Shown one piece after another: positions 1 to 9,068 of a stretch of 64,000 nt of DNA; the stretch's first letter is position 1, and every line of letters starts with the position of its first letter. Under the pieces are notes generated by a model, which ran no database searches, was not told the origin of the DNA, and saw nothing but the letters and a program-made list of their open reading frames with translations. The translations under genes were made by a program, and so were the position numbers. Location of the stretch: the NCBI GenBank assembly GCA_002840505.1, contig PHBC01000001.1, positions 195,767 through 259,766 of the forward strand, given 5' to 3'. Origin of the DNA: Deltaproteobacteria bacterium HGW-Deltaproteobacteria-2. Lineage in GTDB: Bacteria > Desulfobacterota > Syntrophia > Syntrophales > Smithellaceae.

Positions 1-912
1 TCCAAAATCCACCCATTTGCAACCGGCATCTTTCAGTTGCATTGCCGTATCTTCGTCAAATAAATTCACGTGTATGTAACATTTGAAGGGAATCGCTATT
101 TCTTTTTTGTATGCTTCCAGAAAATCTTTCAGCCATTTTTTATCAAAAATAAAAATGTCATCCCAAAATTCAATCATCTTGATTTTGTATTTTTCTTTAT
201 AGGCGCGCAATTCCTCCATTACATGTTTAACGCTTCTTCGCCTGATGTAATTTGATTTCTCCTCGGGAATATCTCTGAAAAAATGATTGAAACAATAAGA
301 ACAATTATAGGGACATCCTCTGGAAGTCATTGTCAGGTAATATGATTTTAAAGGGAATATTTCTTTCCAGATTTCATTGTCAAAATGAGGAAGGGAATCA
401 AGGTCTTGAATAAAACCGATCTGCTTGCCTTTAATAATGGTGTTATCTTGGGATCTATACCATGTGTTTACTATCGGCCCGGAAGAGTTTCCTTTTTCAA
501 TATGTTTGATAATTTCGGGAAAAGCAATCTCGCCTTCACCGATGACTATATAATCTATGAATTCGCTGGCGATAACTACTTCCGGAACAGAAGAAACATG
601 TATGCCGCCAAAAACTATTTTCGCCTGTGGACAAATCTTCTTAAAAGCTTCGGCATAGTGCAGCGCCCGCTGATAATCAAATGTTACCACGGAAAACGCG
701 ATCAGATCAGGCTGATACGCCTTAAGCTGTTTAAATATTTCTTTATCGTTGCTAAAAAATCTTGCCAGCCTTTTGAATTCTCTGGTGAGGCCGTCTTTAA
801 ACAAAGTAGGGGTATGCAATAATTTTACAGAGTGTCCTTCTTTTTTGGCGATGGCTGATAATATTGATATTGCCAAAGACTCATAGGCAATAGAGGCAAA
901 AGCTATTTTCAT
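1..912 (-). CDS. B12-binding radical SAM protein, 3' end cut by window edge
   Basis: My reverse-strand translation gives 304 codons open to the window edge, starting MKIAFASIAYE. Residues about 1-140 look like a cobalamin-binding Rossmann domain (PDLIAFSVVTFDYQ, FGGIHVSSVPE, IVIGEGE). The radical SAM 4Fe-4S motif CPYNCSYC uses Cys200, Cys204 and Cys207, followed by the beta-strand and acidic loop typical of this superfamily (MIEFWDDIFIFD). Members of this family use cobalamin and S-adenosylmethionine for radical methylation or rearrangement; the substrate here is unknown. It is transcribed away from the glycan cluster that starts at 1303, so it may belong to a different unit outside the window. 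No clear Shine-Dalgarno sequence precedes the ATG. Family is secure; function is not assigned. Confidence 0.88.
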   Translation of the reverse strand, partial: MKIAFASIAYESLAISILSAIAKKEGHSVKLLHTPTLFKDGLTREFKRLARFFSNDKEIFKQLKAYQPDLIAFSVVTFDYQRALHYAEAFKKICPQAKIVFGGIHVSSVPEVVIASEFIDYIVIGEGEIAFPEIIKHIEKGNSSGPIVNTWYRSQDNTIIKGKQIGFIQDLDSLPHFDNEIWKEIFPLKSYYLTMTSRGCPYNCSYCFNHFFRDIPEEKSNYIRRRSVKHVMEELRAYKEKYKIKMIEFWDDIFIFDKKWLKDFLEAYKKEIAIPFKCYIHVNLFDEDTAMQLKDAGCKWVDFG

Positions 913-1302
913 ATAATTTGAATACAAATAATTTGACAGCGAGTACTTTAAACTGTTTTGTTATTTGGAACTAAAAAAATTTGTTTAATCTTTGTTTCTT
1001 AAAGCTTCGACAAAATCATAGTCTTCAAGGTTTTGAAGTATAAGTAGTATGATTTTGAGTGTCAAGGAATATAAAATACATCCTACTTAGACTATATCAA
1101 TCTGGCGGCATAATTGTTTAATGCTCTCTCATCGGTAACGGTTCTGGGAAATTTCTTTCTTCAGATATTAACTTCTAATTATTATCTGGCAAAGCAGAAA
1201 AAATGTTGAAATTGATAGCCAGTTGTGCGAAAGTTTCTCTCTACAAAATAAAAAAAATCATGAATGGTGTTTTTTCACAAAACCTTCACCAAGGTGGTTT
1301 TT
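913..1302. other. Divergent intergenic region
   Basis: About 390 bases lie between the divergent radical SAM gene and the glycosyltransferase. A TTGACA hexamer sits at 933-938 but has no good -10 partner at the right spacing. The only structured signal I see is a 24-base motif at 1205-1228 that recurs near the other end of the cluster. I see no coding sequence or RNA gene. Confidence 0.5.
1205..1228 (+). repeat. 24-base motif shared with 12387-12410
   Basis: The motif is GTTGAAATTGAT, four variable bases, then AGTTGTGC. The copy at 12387-12410 matches at 20 of 24 positions, and all four differences are in the middle. Both copies lie about 75-100 bases upstream of a plus-strand gene of the glycan cluster (1303 and 12510), which suits a regulator-binding site. 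This is inferred from two copies only. Confidence 0.4.
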
Positions 1303-2256
1303 ATGGTTGATGTTCCTGACATTTCAATTGTTGTGCCAGTGTATGGAAGCGACAGTACGCTGGTTCCTCTTTATGAAAGAGTTTCCGCCGCCGTGAGCCA
1401 AATTCCGGCGAGTTTTGAACTTATCTTTGTTGATGATTGCGGGCCGGGAAATCCATGGGGAATAATTAGTAGAATAGCTAAAAGTGACCAGCGTGTCATA
1501 GGGTTAAAGCTCTCCAGAAACTTCGGCCAGCACAGCGCAATTATGGCAGGTATAAATTTGGCACGTGGTCACTGGCTGGTGATAATGGATTGTGATTTGC
1601 AGGATATACCGGAGGAGATTCCCCGTCTTTGGGCAGAAGCGCAAAAAGGATATGACGTTGTTACCGGACGCAGAGTTGAAAGGCAGGATGGATTTATTAA
1701 ACGTTTTTTCTCACGTGCCTTTCATAGCGTATTCAAATATATGACTGATCAGAAAACCGATTCTGCTCAGTCAAATTTTGGAATCTATTCCCGTAAAGTT
1801 GTTAATGTGGTTAAAACATTGCCTGAGCAACCCAGCGTTTTCACTTTGCTGATTCGATGGGCTGGCTTTGAGCCAAAGACAATTGACATCAGGCACGGCA
1901 AACGTACTGAAGGTAAATCGAGTTATAGCCTAACTCGCAGGTTTTCACTGGCAATGGATACAATTGTTTCATACTCCAACAAACCTTTGAAGGTGTGCGT
2001 TCAGTTCGGATTCCTTATGGCTTTTGCGGCTTTTTGCTATGGAGCATTGCTCTTTATACGCTATTTTTTATTTGATTATATTCCCGCCGGGTGGACCAGT
2101 ATGATGGTTTCAATGTTTTTCTTGTCCGGCGTTCTTCTCTTTGGAATGGGAATTCTGGGCATTTACATAGGAAGGATTTTTAATCAAGTAAAGGGAAGAC
2201 CGCTCTATGTTGTTGATGAGCGAACACCGGCTTCTGTTCAGGACGATTCCTTATAA
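1303..2256 (+). CDS. Family 2 glycosyltransferase, polyprenyl-phosphate sugar type
   Basis: This is a 317-residue GT-A glycosyltransferase of the DPM1/GtrB/ArnC group, which moves a nucleotide-linked sugar to a lipid phosphate at the inner membrane face. Visible features are the nucleotide-binding start DISIVVPVYG (residues 6-15), VDD near 43-45, the metal-binding DCDLQD at 96-101, and two C-terminal membrane segments (about 225-250 and 262-288) as in polyprenyl-phosphate transferases. I chose the ATG at 1303 because AAGGTGG lies 5 bases upstream of it; an in-frame ATG at 1264 would add 13 residues without a ribosome site. It opens the plus-strand glycan cluster. Donor sugar and acceptor are not readable. 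Confidence 0.88.
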   Translation: MVDVPDISIVVPVYGSDSTLVPLYERVSAAVSQIPASFELIFVDDCGPGNPWGIISRIAKSDQRVIGLKLSRNFGQHSAIMAGINLARGHWLVIMDCDLQDIPEEIPRLWAEAQKGYDVVTGRRVERQDGFIKRFFSRAFHSVFKYMTDQKTDSAQSNFGIYSRKVVNVVKTLPEQPSVFTLLIRWAGFEPKTIDIRHGKRTEGKSSYSLTRRFSLAMDTIVSYSNKPLKVCVQFGFLMAFAAFCYGALLFIRYFLFDYIPAGWTSMMVSMFFLSGVLLFGMGILGIYIGRIFNQVKGRPLYVVDERTPASVQDDSL

Positions 2257-2288
2257 AATTCTATACGGCGCTGTTTTACGGATTATTA

Positions 2289-3476
2289 ATGAAAAATAAG
2301 AAAAAGAAACTGCTCCTTGCCGGCGGTGGTTACGCCGATATACCACTTATCCTGTCGGCTAAAAAATTAGGATATTATGTTATCACCAGCGGCAACAGGC
2401 CTGACGAGCTTGGACATAAATATTCCGACGAATATAAGATGGCTGATTTTTCAGATTGTGAGGCCATTCTTAAACTGGCAAATAATTTGAAAGTTTCCGC
2501 CATTTGTGCCTGCTGTAACGATTTTTCCGCATTGTCAGCTGCTTATACCGCGGAAAAGCTGGGTCTGCCTGGTCACGATCCATACAAAGTTGCACGGGTC
2601 ATTCACTACAAAGATCAATACAGGCAGTTTGCCTTTGAACATGGCATTGCGGCACCCAAGGCAATTTCATTCACAAATAAAAAGGATGCTTTAGAGGGAA
2701 TGAAATCTTTTGCATTTCCCGTTATTATCAAGCCAGTTGATCTAACGGGTGGAAAGGGCATGTCCACAATCAATGAAATAACCGAAGCGGAAATGGCGAT
2801 TGAAAAGGCATTAGCTGTTTCGCGGATGAAGAGAGCTGTTGCTGAAGAATTTATTTCCGGTAGCCGTCATGGTTTTTCCGTTTTTTTGGTTGACTGTCGC
2901 GTCGTATTTTTCTTTTCCGATAATGAACATTATTTTTTAAATCCCTATTTGGTGTCGGCGGCTTCTGTTCCCGGCATTGTTCCTCAAAAAGCGATGAAAA
3001 CACTTTGTGCCGAATCAGAAAAAATCGCGTCTTTGCTTTCGTTAAAAACAGGTATCTTTCACATTCAATATATATTAAGGGGAGAGGAACCGATTATCAT
3101 TGAAATATGCCGCCGCGCGCCTGGAGATCTATATATAAAGCTGGTTGAGCACGCCACTGGAGTGGACTATCCATCATGGATAGTCAAATCTTCCGCAGGG
3201 CTGGATTGTTCCGGATTGACTCAAGTGGAACCCAAAGGATTTTTTACCCGTCACTGCGTTATGAGCGCAACCGCAGGAAGGGTCAGAGACATATTATTTG
3301 ATGACAGCATCAAGGAACAAATAATTGATAAGTTTATGTGGTGGGAAAAAGGAGATGTTGTTTCTGATGTGATGACCACCAAGTTCGGCATTGTTTTTCT
3401 TAAGTTTCAATCACAGGACGAAATGATGGAGAAAACAGAACACATGCAGGAATTAATCCGGGTCGTAACGGAATAA
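2289..3476 (+). CDS. ATP-grasp domain enzyme
   Basis: This 395-residue protein has the three-part ATP-grasp layout of the carbamoyl-phosphate synthase/PurK group: a Rossmann-like N-terminus (LLLAGGGYADIP, residues 8-19), the ATP-binding lysine and glycine loop (IIKPVDLTGGKGM, about 146-158), and a C-terminal metal-binding strand (IIIEICRRAPGD). Such enzymes join a carboxylate to an amine or thiol through an acyl phosphate. It lies 32 bases after the glycosyltransferase and 59 before an oxidoreductase. A role in adding an amino acid or other acyl group to a sugar is a reasonable guess from context, but the substrate is unknown. Confidence 0.82.
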   Translation: MKNKKKKLLLAGGGYADIPLILSAKKLGYYVITSGNRPDELGHKYSDEYKMADFSDCEAILKLANNLKVSAICACCNDFSALSAAYTAEKLGLPGHDPYKVARVIHYKDQYRQFAFEHGIAAPKAISFTNKKDALEGMKSFAFPVIIKPVDLTGGKGMSTINEITEAEMAIEKALAVSRMKRAVAEEFISGSRHGFSVFLVDCRVVFFFSDNEHYFLNPYLVSAASVPGIVPQKAMKTLCAESEKIASLLSLKTGIFHIQYILRGEEPIIIEICRRAPGDLYIKLVEHATGVDYPSWIVKSSAGLDCSGLTQVEPKGFFTRHCVMSATAGRVRDILFDDSIKEQIIDKFMWWEKGDVVSDVMTTKFGIVFLKFQSQDEMMEKTEHMQELIRVVTE

Positions 3477-3535
3477 TATTGCTTATCACCCGGAAATAAT
3501 TATTAATAAACCTTTATAAAGAAAAGGAATAAAAA

Positions 3536-4687
3536 ATGGGACAAACACCTTTTAGAATAGGCTTCATTGGCGGTGGGCTCAATTCCGCTGTTGGGAACAC
3601 TCACCGGATTGCTTCCCAAATGGATAATCGCTGGGTTTTGGAAGCTGGCTGTTTCAGCACCAATGATAAAATCAACCGTGAGACGGCCGCGCAGTGGGGA
3701 TTGGATAAATCCCGTGTCTACGATGACTGGCATGTTTTATTGAGAAATGAAAAAAATAAATTGGACGCTGTCTGTCTGCTGACTCCGACTCCATCTCATT
3801 CAGAAATGGCGATTGAAGCTTTAAATAATGGTTTTCCTGTTATCTGCGAAAAAACCTTGGCCACATCAAGTAAAGAGGCCGCGGCCATTTGTCGAGCTAT
3901 CGATATGAACAAGGGATTTTTAGCTGTCACCTACAATTACACTGGATATCCTATGTTGCGGGAACTCCGGCAAATGATCATTGATGGAAAACTGGGAGTT
4001 ATTAACCTGATACAGATAGAAATGCCGCAAGAAGGTTATGTCCGTTTGAATAAGAATGGACAGCCGCCCAAACCTCAGGCCTGGCGATTGAAAGACGGTA
4101 AGATACCGATTATATCTCTTGATCTCGGTTCTCATCTTCATAACATTATATATTTTTTAACCGGAGAAAAACCTCTTCAGGTTGTCGCCGATCAAACCAG
4201 TTACGGTTTTTTTAAAGATGTGACGGATAATGTTATTTGCCTTGCACGTTATACCGGAAATCTGCGCAGTCAGATATGGTACAGTAAAATGGCTTTAGGA
4301 TATCGTAATGGCCTGCGTGTCAGGGTCTATGGAAAAAATGGCAGCGCGGAATGGTTTCAGCTTGTACCGGAAGAATTAATTTTCAATGATGTTAAAGGCA
4401 GGAGGGAAATCATTGACCGGGCATCGTGCGTTGAGATTGCGGATCAGTTGCGTTATAATCGCTTCAAGTCCGGACATCCGGACGGTTTCATGGAAGCGTT
4501 TGCCAATCATTATTATGATCTGGCTGATAGCTTGCTTGAATTTAAGAAAACAGGCGTTCATACATCGCCATGGACTTTTTCCGCCACTATAGCGAAAGAA
4601 GGTCTGGAGATGCTTGAGGCAATATCCCAGTCGGCAAAGAATAATCGCTGGCAGAAAATATCATCATCAAATCTTGAGAATAATTAG
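3536..4687 (+). CDS. Gfo/Idh/MocA family oxidoreductase
   Basis: This 383-residue NAD(P)-dependent sugar dehydrogenase has the Rossmann fingerprint IGFIGGGLN (residues 8-16), the strand VCLLTPTPSHSEMA, and the family lysine in CEKTLA (Glu105, Lys106). A C-terminal alpha/beta domain carries SLDLGSHLHN, where the conserved Asp and His lie. Relatives oxidise or epimerise nucleotide sugars or cyclitols. AAAGGAA is a suitable ribosome site about 8 bases before the ATG. The next gene probably begins just past its stop. The family is clear; the sugar is not. Confidence 0.88.
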   Translation: MGQTPFRIGFIGGGLNSAVGNTHRIASQMDNRWVLEAGCFSTNDKINRETAAQWGLDKSRVYDDWHVLLRNEKNKLDAVCLLTPTPSHSEMAIEALNNGFPVICEKTLATSSKEAAAICRAIDMNKGFLAVTYNYTGYPMLRELRQMIIDGKLGVINLIQIEMPQEGYVRLNKNGQPPKPQAWRLKDGKIPIISLDLGSHLHNIIYFLTGEKPLQVVADQTSYGFFKDVTDNVICLARYTGNLRSQIWYSKMALGYRNGLRVRVYGKNGSAEWFQLVPEELIFNDVKGRREIIDRASCVEIADQLRYNRFKSGHPDGFMEAFANHYYDLADSLLEFKKTGVHTSPWTFSATIAKEGLEMLEAISQSAKNNRWQKISSSNLENN

Positions 4688-4697
4688 GAAATCATTG

Positions 4698-5774
4698 TTG
4701 TTTAAAATATATCCTGAAAAAAAATATTCTGATGCAGTTGAATTCTGTAGTCTTTTCATACATGAGAAGACAAGACCCCGCTATGTGCTGGGCCGCAATG
4801 AATACGCGGTCAGTATTGCCAACTGTATTGATATCAACGGCTTTATTGATGACTTTACGATTGAAACCGAATTCTTAGGTAAGCCAATTGTTAAAATGGA
4901 TAAGATTCCAAAAGAAAGCATAATTGTTTCGGCTGTGATATTCGTTCTGCCTTTGACCGCATTGAGAAGACTACAAGATCGCGGATTCACTTGTTTGGAT
5001 TATTTTAATTTTTTGAAATACTCAGGACTCGCGCTGAAAGAAATTGATTTCTTGCGTAGAAGTAAAGAAGATATGGAAAAGAATTTACACAAGTATCAAA
5101 TACTGCATGATCGCCTAGCAGATAAAAAGTCCAGAAACGTGCTTGGCAAGCTCTTGAACTTTAGAGCATCAAGTGATTTAAATTACATGCTCGGTTTTAA
5201 GGACGCGCAAGACAGACAATATTTTGAAGATTTTCTTGAATTGAAACCTGGCGAAGCTTATGTTGACGTAGGGGGGTTTGACGGACAAACGGCTGTTGAA
5301 TTTATTAAAAGATGTCCTAATTATAAAATGATTCATTTTTTTGAACCTGACGCCAAAAATATTGCTCTTGCACGCAATAAATTATCCGGGTACGGCAATA
5401 TACGTTTCTACATGATGGGTTTAGCCGATGCAAAAAAAAAGCTGCGGTTCAGTTCCGGTGGAGGATCGGCAAGTAAGTTGAGCGATACGGGTGATACGGA
5501 AATTGAAGTGGATACAATTGACAATCAGATAAAAGAAGCGGTTTCCTTTATCAAAATGGATATTGAAGGGTCTGAAGGAATTGCCCTGGAAGGCGCTAGA
5601 GCGCATATATTAGAGGACCATCCCAAACTTGCCATTTGCTGTTATCACAAAATTGACGACTTATGGAAGATACCTGAACAAATTTTTGCCATACGAAACG
5701 ATTATTTACTATACTTGCGCCATTACACGGATGGTCTCCATGAAACAGTTATGTTTTTTATACCGAATACATGA
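4698..5774 (+). CDS. FkbM family methyltransferase
   Basis: The protein has a poorly conserved N-terminal half and an FkbM SAM-dependent methyltransferase domain in the C-terminal half: YVDVGGFDGQTAVEF (motif I), MIHFFEPDAKN (acidic ribose-binding residue), and FIKMDIEGSEGIALEGA, the most typical FkbM block. FkbM enzymes O-methylate sugars or polyketides. The longest reading frame starts at 4614 inside the previous gene. I prefer TTG at 4698 (358 residues, starting MFKIYPEKKY) because AGGAA at 4686-4690 is 7 bases upstream; TTG at 4695 is equally in frame. It probably methylates a sugar of the cluster product. Confidence 0.85.
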   Translation: MFKIYPEKKYSDAVEFCSLFIHEKTRPRYVLGRNEYAVSIANCIDINGFIDDFTIETEFLGKPIVKMDKIPKESIIVSAVIFVLPLTALRRLQDRGFTCLDYFNFLKYSGLALKEIDFLRRSKEDMEKNLHKYQILHDRLADKKSRNVLGKLLNFRASSDLNYMLGFKDAQDRQYFEDFLELKPGEAYVDVGGFDGQTAVEFIKRCPNYKMIHFFEPDAKNIALARNKLSGYGNIRFYMMGLADAKKKLRFSSGGGSASKLSDTGDTEIEVDTIDNQIKEAVSFIKMDIEGSEGIALEGARAHILEDHPKLAICCYHKIDDLWKIPEQIFAIRNDYLLYLRHYTDGLHETVMFFIPNT

Positions 5775-5804
5775 TATAAATTCAATTTAGGTTAACAATT
5801 ATCA

Positions 5805-7175
5805 ATGGCTGAAAAAAACCCAAATAAATGGACAAAATCAAGCTGGCGTTTTTTCCCCACTCGTCAACAACCACTTTGGCCAGAGCACCGGGCAAGTGAA
5901 GAGATATTGAATAAGATTTCCCAATTGCCTGCACTGGTTTTTGCCGGAGAAAGCCGTTCCTTGAAGCAGGATCTTGCCGAGGTGCTTAGAGGCAAGGCTT
6001 TTGTTCTGCAGGCCGGTGAATGCTCTGAAGATTTTTCCCGCTGTCACGGACCTTATATTCACGATCTTTTAAAAGTTATACTGCAAATGTCAGCAATTAT
6101 AACCTATGCGGGAGAGAGGAAAGTAATAAAAATAGGTAGAATGGCCGGCCAATACGCGAAACCCCGTTCGTCAGATACAGAAAAAGTAGGCAAACTAACG
6201 ATTCCGAGCTATCGCGGAGATATGATAAATAGTCCCGAACCAACTGTGGAAGCTAGAACTCCTGACCCAAGAAGAATTTTGGAAGGATATTTCAGAGCTA
6301 CCGCAACTCTTAATCTTGTCAGAGCCTTTACCACGGGTGGTTACGCGTCACTGGATCAGGTTCACGCGTGGAGTGAAGTTAGCTTAAAAGCTTTTCCCTC
6401 AAATCCTAAATATGAAGAACTCGTCAGGGGAATTAAAAAGGCTATAGGATTCATGGATGCCATAGGTATAAAAAGCACTAATCCGCAGTTAGATCAGGTT
6501 TCTCTTTATACTTCTCATGAAGCCCTTCTTCTGGAATATGAAGAGGCATTGACAAGAATCGATACGACTACCGGCGACTGGTATGATACCAGTGCCAATA
6601 TGCTTTGGATAGGAGACCGCACGCGGCAGCCGGATGGAGCGCATATTGAATTTATGCGGGGAGTTTGTAATCCTGTCGGCGTGAAAATAGGCCCCGGTTA
6701 CGTAATTGACGATATAAAAAAAATCGTGGCAAAGCTTAATCCTGATAACGAACCGGGACGTCTTACCATGATTACTCGTTTAGGCGCTGAAAAAATCAAC
6801 TACTTACTACCGCCTCTCCTTCGGGAAATGAAAAAAGAAGGATTTAATATTGTGTGGGTATGTGATCCTATGCACGGCAATACCTATATAAACAAGCGTT
6901 CGCAAAAAACAAGGAAGTATAAAGATATACTCAACGAGGTTGTCACCTTCTGGAAAATTCACGAAGCGGAAGGAACTATAGCCGGCGGGGTTCACTTGGA
7001 ATTGACCGGTGATAATGTCACTGAATGCACCGGAGGAAGCCGTCGCCTGCAGGACAGGGATTTACAACTTAATTACCAGACCAACTGCGATCCACGGCTG
7101 AACGCCGAGCAGGCAGTGGAAATTGCTTTTGAACTGGCCACTATCATTAATCCGCGTTCAGGACACGGCCTTTAA
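5805..7175 (+). CDS. Class II 3-deoxy-7-phosphoheptulonate (DAHP) synthase
   Basis: This 456-residue enzyme condenses phosphoenolpyruvate and erythrose 4-phosphate, the first step of the shikimate pathway. It belongs to the plant/mycobacterial class II family, shown by PLWPEHRASEEIL near residue 25, LQAGECSEDFSR (metal-ligand Cys), KIGRMAGQYAKPRS, GDRTRQPDGAHIEFMRGV, VWVCDPMHGNT and HLELTGDNVTEC. Length matches the family. Class II copies occur both as housekeeping enzymes and in secondary-metabolite clusters. Here it is embedded in glycan genes with no other shikimate gene nearby, so it is either the housekeeping enzyme by chance or part of the cluster. The biochemical call is strong; its role in the cluster is open. 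Confidence 0.95.
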   Translation: MAEKNPNKWTKSSWRFFPTRQQPLWPEHRASEEILNKISQLPALVFAGESRSLKQDLAEVLRGKAFVLQAGECSEDFSRCHGPYIHDLLKVILQMSAIITYAGERKVIKIGRMAGQYAKPRSSDTEKVGKLTIPSYRGDMINSPEPTVEARTPDPRRILEGYFRATATLNLVRAFTTGGYASLDQVHAWSEVSLKAFPSNPKYEELVRGIKKAIGFMDAIGIKSTNPQLDQVSLYTSHEALLLEYEEALTRIDTTTGDWYDTSANMLWIGDRTRQPDGAHIEFMRGVCNPVGVKIGPGYVIDDIKKIVAKLNPDNEPGRLTMITRLGAEKINYLLPPLLREMKKEGFNIVWVCDPMHGNTYINKRSQKTRKYKDILNEVVTFWKIHEAEGTIAGGVHLELTGDNVTECTGGSRRLQDRDLQLNYQTNCDPRLNAEQAVEIAFELATIINPRSGHGL

Positions 7176-7208
7176 TAAAGAACGAAATACTATCGGAGAA
7201 AAATAAAT

Positions 7209-8141
7209 ATTAAAAAACTTTTAAGCATAATAGTGAGCGCTGCCATCTTTTTCTTTTGCGCGTACTATATAATCTATTATTTCCAATGGAATGTTATTTT
7301 TCAACTTCTGACAAAGGTTGACGTAAAATTATTTCTTGGCGCAAGTACCGGAACAATCCTGTTTTATTGGTTTATTCGAACGATGCGCTGGTTTGTTTTA
7401 TTGAGGGCGGCTGATATTCATATAGATTTCTGCCGTTTGTATCTCGTGGGAGCCTTGTCTATGTCCTTTGCCATCGTTACGCCCCTTCAATCCGGAGAAG
7501 CGTTAAAGGTCGAGTTGTTAAAGAAGATCGGCGCACTGGAAAGAATTCCCGGTTACGGCATTTTTATGACGGAGAGAATTCTCGATTTAATTATCGTTTT
7601 GCTGATGGCATTAATCTGTTTGTTGTTCGGTGTTGTAAAATATCTGGACAGGTGGACAATGTTTGCCGCAGTAGCGCTGATTTTGATTTGTATTACTGTT
7701 TTTTTTCTGATCATCCGGCGTACATCACCAGGCAACGCCGTGGGACGTTTTTTTCAACCATTTAATCAATGCGTAAAAAATGGTAGGGTTCTGACAATAG
7801 TGGTTTCCCTGACAATCGCGAGTTGGTTTATTATTATTCTCGGTTGGTACGCTAGTTTGCGCAGTATTTCCATTTCAATTAATTTTCCGGAAATGGTCGC
7901 GCTGACGACCATTACCACCTTGATCAGCATTTTGAGTTTGATCCCCGGTGCTCTTGGCATAAGTGAGATCAGTATTTCCTCTTTTCTTGTTTATTTCCAG
8001 CAGGATATTCCTCTTGCTCAGACGGGTGCTTTGATAATTAGGCTTTATGGTGTTATGGCTTTAATTTTAGGATTTGTTCACCTTCTCCCATTTTGGAAGT
8101 TAATCCGTACGGGGAAACAAATGCCTGCTAACGTTGATTGA
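7209..8141 (+). CDS. Flippase-like membrane protein (LPG synthase TM family), possible ATT start
   Basis: This hydrophobic protein of about 310 residues with 7-8 membrane segments resembles the lysylphosphatidylglycerol synthase transmembrane/UPF0104 family, with the typical TPLQSGEALKVELLKKIG, ERILDLIIVLLMAL and SLIPGALGISEIS blocks. Members act in lipid or lipid-linked sugar translocation. The first standard start is GTG at 7233, but it lies mid-helix and 34 bases from a Shine-Dalgarno. GGAG at 7195-7198 instead points to ATT at 7209, which gives a natural N-terminus, MKKLLSIIVSAAIFFF. ATT starts are rare, so I treat this as likely but unproven. It could move the cluster's lipid-linked product across the membrane. 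Confidence 0.8.
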   Translation: MKKLLSIIVSAAIFFFCAYYIIYYFQWNVIFQLLTKVDVKLFLGASTGTILFYWFIRTMRWFVLLRAADIHIDFCRLYLVGALSMSFAIVTPLQSGEALKVELLKKIGALERIPGYGIFMTERILDLIIVLLMALICLLFGVVKYLDRWTMFAAVALILICITVFFLIIRRTSPGNAVGRFFQPFNQCVKNGRVLTIVVSLTIASWFIIILGWYASLRSISISINFPEMVALTTITTLISILSLIPGALGISEISISSFLVYFQQDIPLAQTGALIIRLYGVMALILGFVHLLPFWKLIRTGKQMPANVD

Positions 8142-8187
8142 TAAAATGTATGGGATATGTAATTTCTGTTAACAATGAGGTTTATGG

Positions 8188-9063
8188 ATGAAGGTATGCC
8201 CCGGTTGTAACAGTGAATTGCTTAATGATTCATCATGCGGATGTTGTGGCTTTACCGCGAAAATGATTGATGGATTCTTAGCATTTGCTCCTGGACTTGC
8301 CACGAATAACGATAATTTTGACGCTACCGCTCACGCGAGGTTATTTCAACAGGAAAGCAACTGCTTTTGGTTTCCGGAACGAAATAAATTAATAATCTGG
8401 GCAATGAACAAATATTTTTCCAACACGGAATCGTTGTTGGAGATAGGCTGTGGAACGGGTTATGTTCTTAGCGGATTGTCTTCAGCCTTTCCCGAAAAGA
8501 AGTATACCGGAGCCGATATATTTACAAGCGGTCTTAAATTTGCAGCCTCAAGAGTGCCGCAGGCAAATTTTATACAAATGGATGCGCGCCACATCCCCTT
8601 CAATAATGAATTCGATGTAGTTGGTGCCTTCGATATGATCGAGCATGTAGAAGAAGATGAACAGGTGCTAAGCCAGATGTATAAGGCTGTGCGGCATGGC
8701 GGAGGAATAATAGCCACCGTACCCCAGCATAAGTGGTTATGGAGCGCAGCAGATGATCAGGGGTTCCATAAAAGGAGATATACCCGCGCGATGCTTGGAG
8801 AGAAAGTAACAAAAAGTGGATTTGAAGTTGTCAGGATGATATCATTCATGAGTCTCTTGCTGCCGGTTATTGTTTTACTACGGGGGCGTTATCTTTTTTG
8901 CTCAAAAAAAGCGATAGAAAAAAGTGTTAAGGCAGAGATAAATATCAACCCTGTCTTTAATTATTTACTAAGTTCGATCTTTATAGCTGAGACGCGAATG
9001 ATCAAAGCGGGCTTTTCATTTCCCGCCGGTGGTTCGCTATTATGTATAGCAAAGAAAAGGTAG
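8188..9063 (+). CDS. Class I SAM-dependent methyltransferase with N-terminal zinc ribbon
   Basis: This 291-residue protein begins with a cysteine pair pattern (CPGCNSELLNDSSCGCCGF, residues 4-22) that looks like a zinc ribbon. A methyltransferase fold follows: motif I LLEIGCGTGYVL near residues 82-93, an acidic strand TGADIF, and FDVVGAFDMIEHVEEDE. A C-terminal hydrophobic helix (FMSLLLPVIVLL) and amphipathic tail suggest membrane contact. The layout resembles methyltransferases of lipid-linked glycan clusters. The stop codon TAG at 9061-9063 is only 5 bases before the ATG of the aminotransferase, so the two are co-transcribed. The substrate is unknown. Confidence 0.85.
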   Translation: MKVCPGCNSELLNDSSCGCCGFTAKMIDGFLAFAPGLATNNDNFDATAHARLFQQESNCFWFPERNKLIIWAMNKYFSNTESLLEIGCGTGYVLSGLSSAFPEKKYTGADIFTSGLKFAASRVPQANFIQMDARHIPFNNEFDVVGAFDMIEHVEEDEQVLSQMYKAVRHGGGIIATVPQHKWLWSAADDQGFHKRRYTRAMLGEKVTKSGFEVVRMISFMSLLLPVIVLLRGRYLFCSKKAIEKSVKAEININPVFNYLLSSIFIAETRMIKAGFSFPAGGSLLCIAKKR

Positions 9064-9068
9064 AACAT

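Noticed and set aside
385-822. Plus-strand open frame of 145 codons
   Set aside because: It is antisense to the B12 radical SAM gene at 1-912, which has clear family motifs; this frame has none.
933-961. TTGACA at 933-938 as a promoter for the glycan cluster
   Set aside because: No -10 box is present at 16-18 bases, and the first gene is about 365 bases away.
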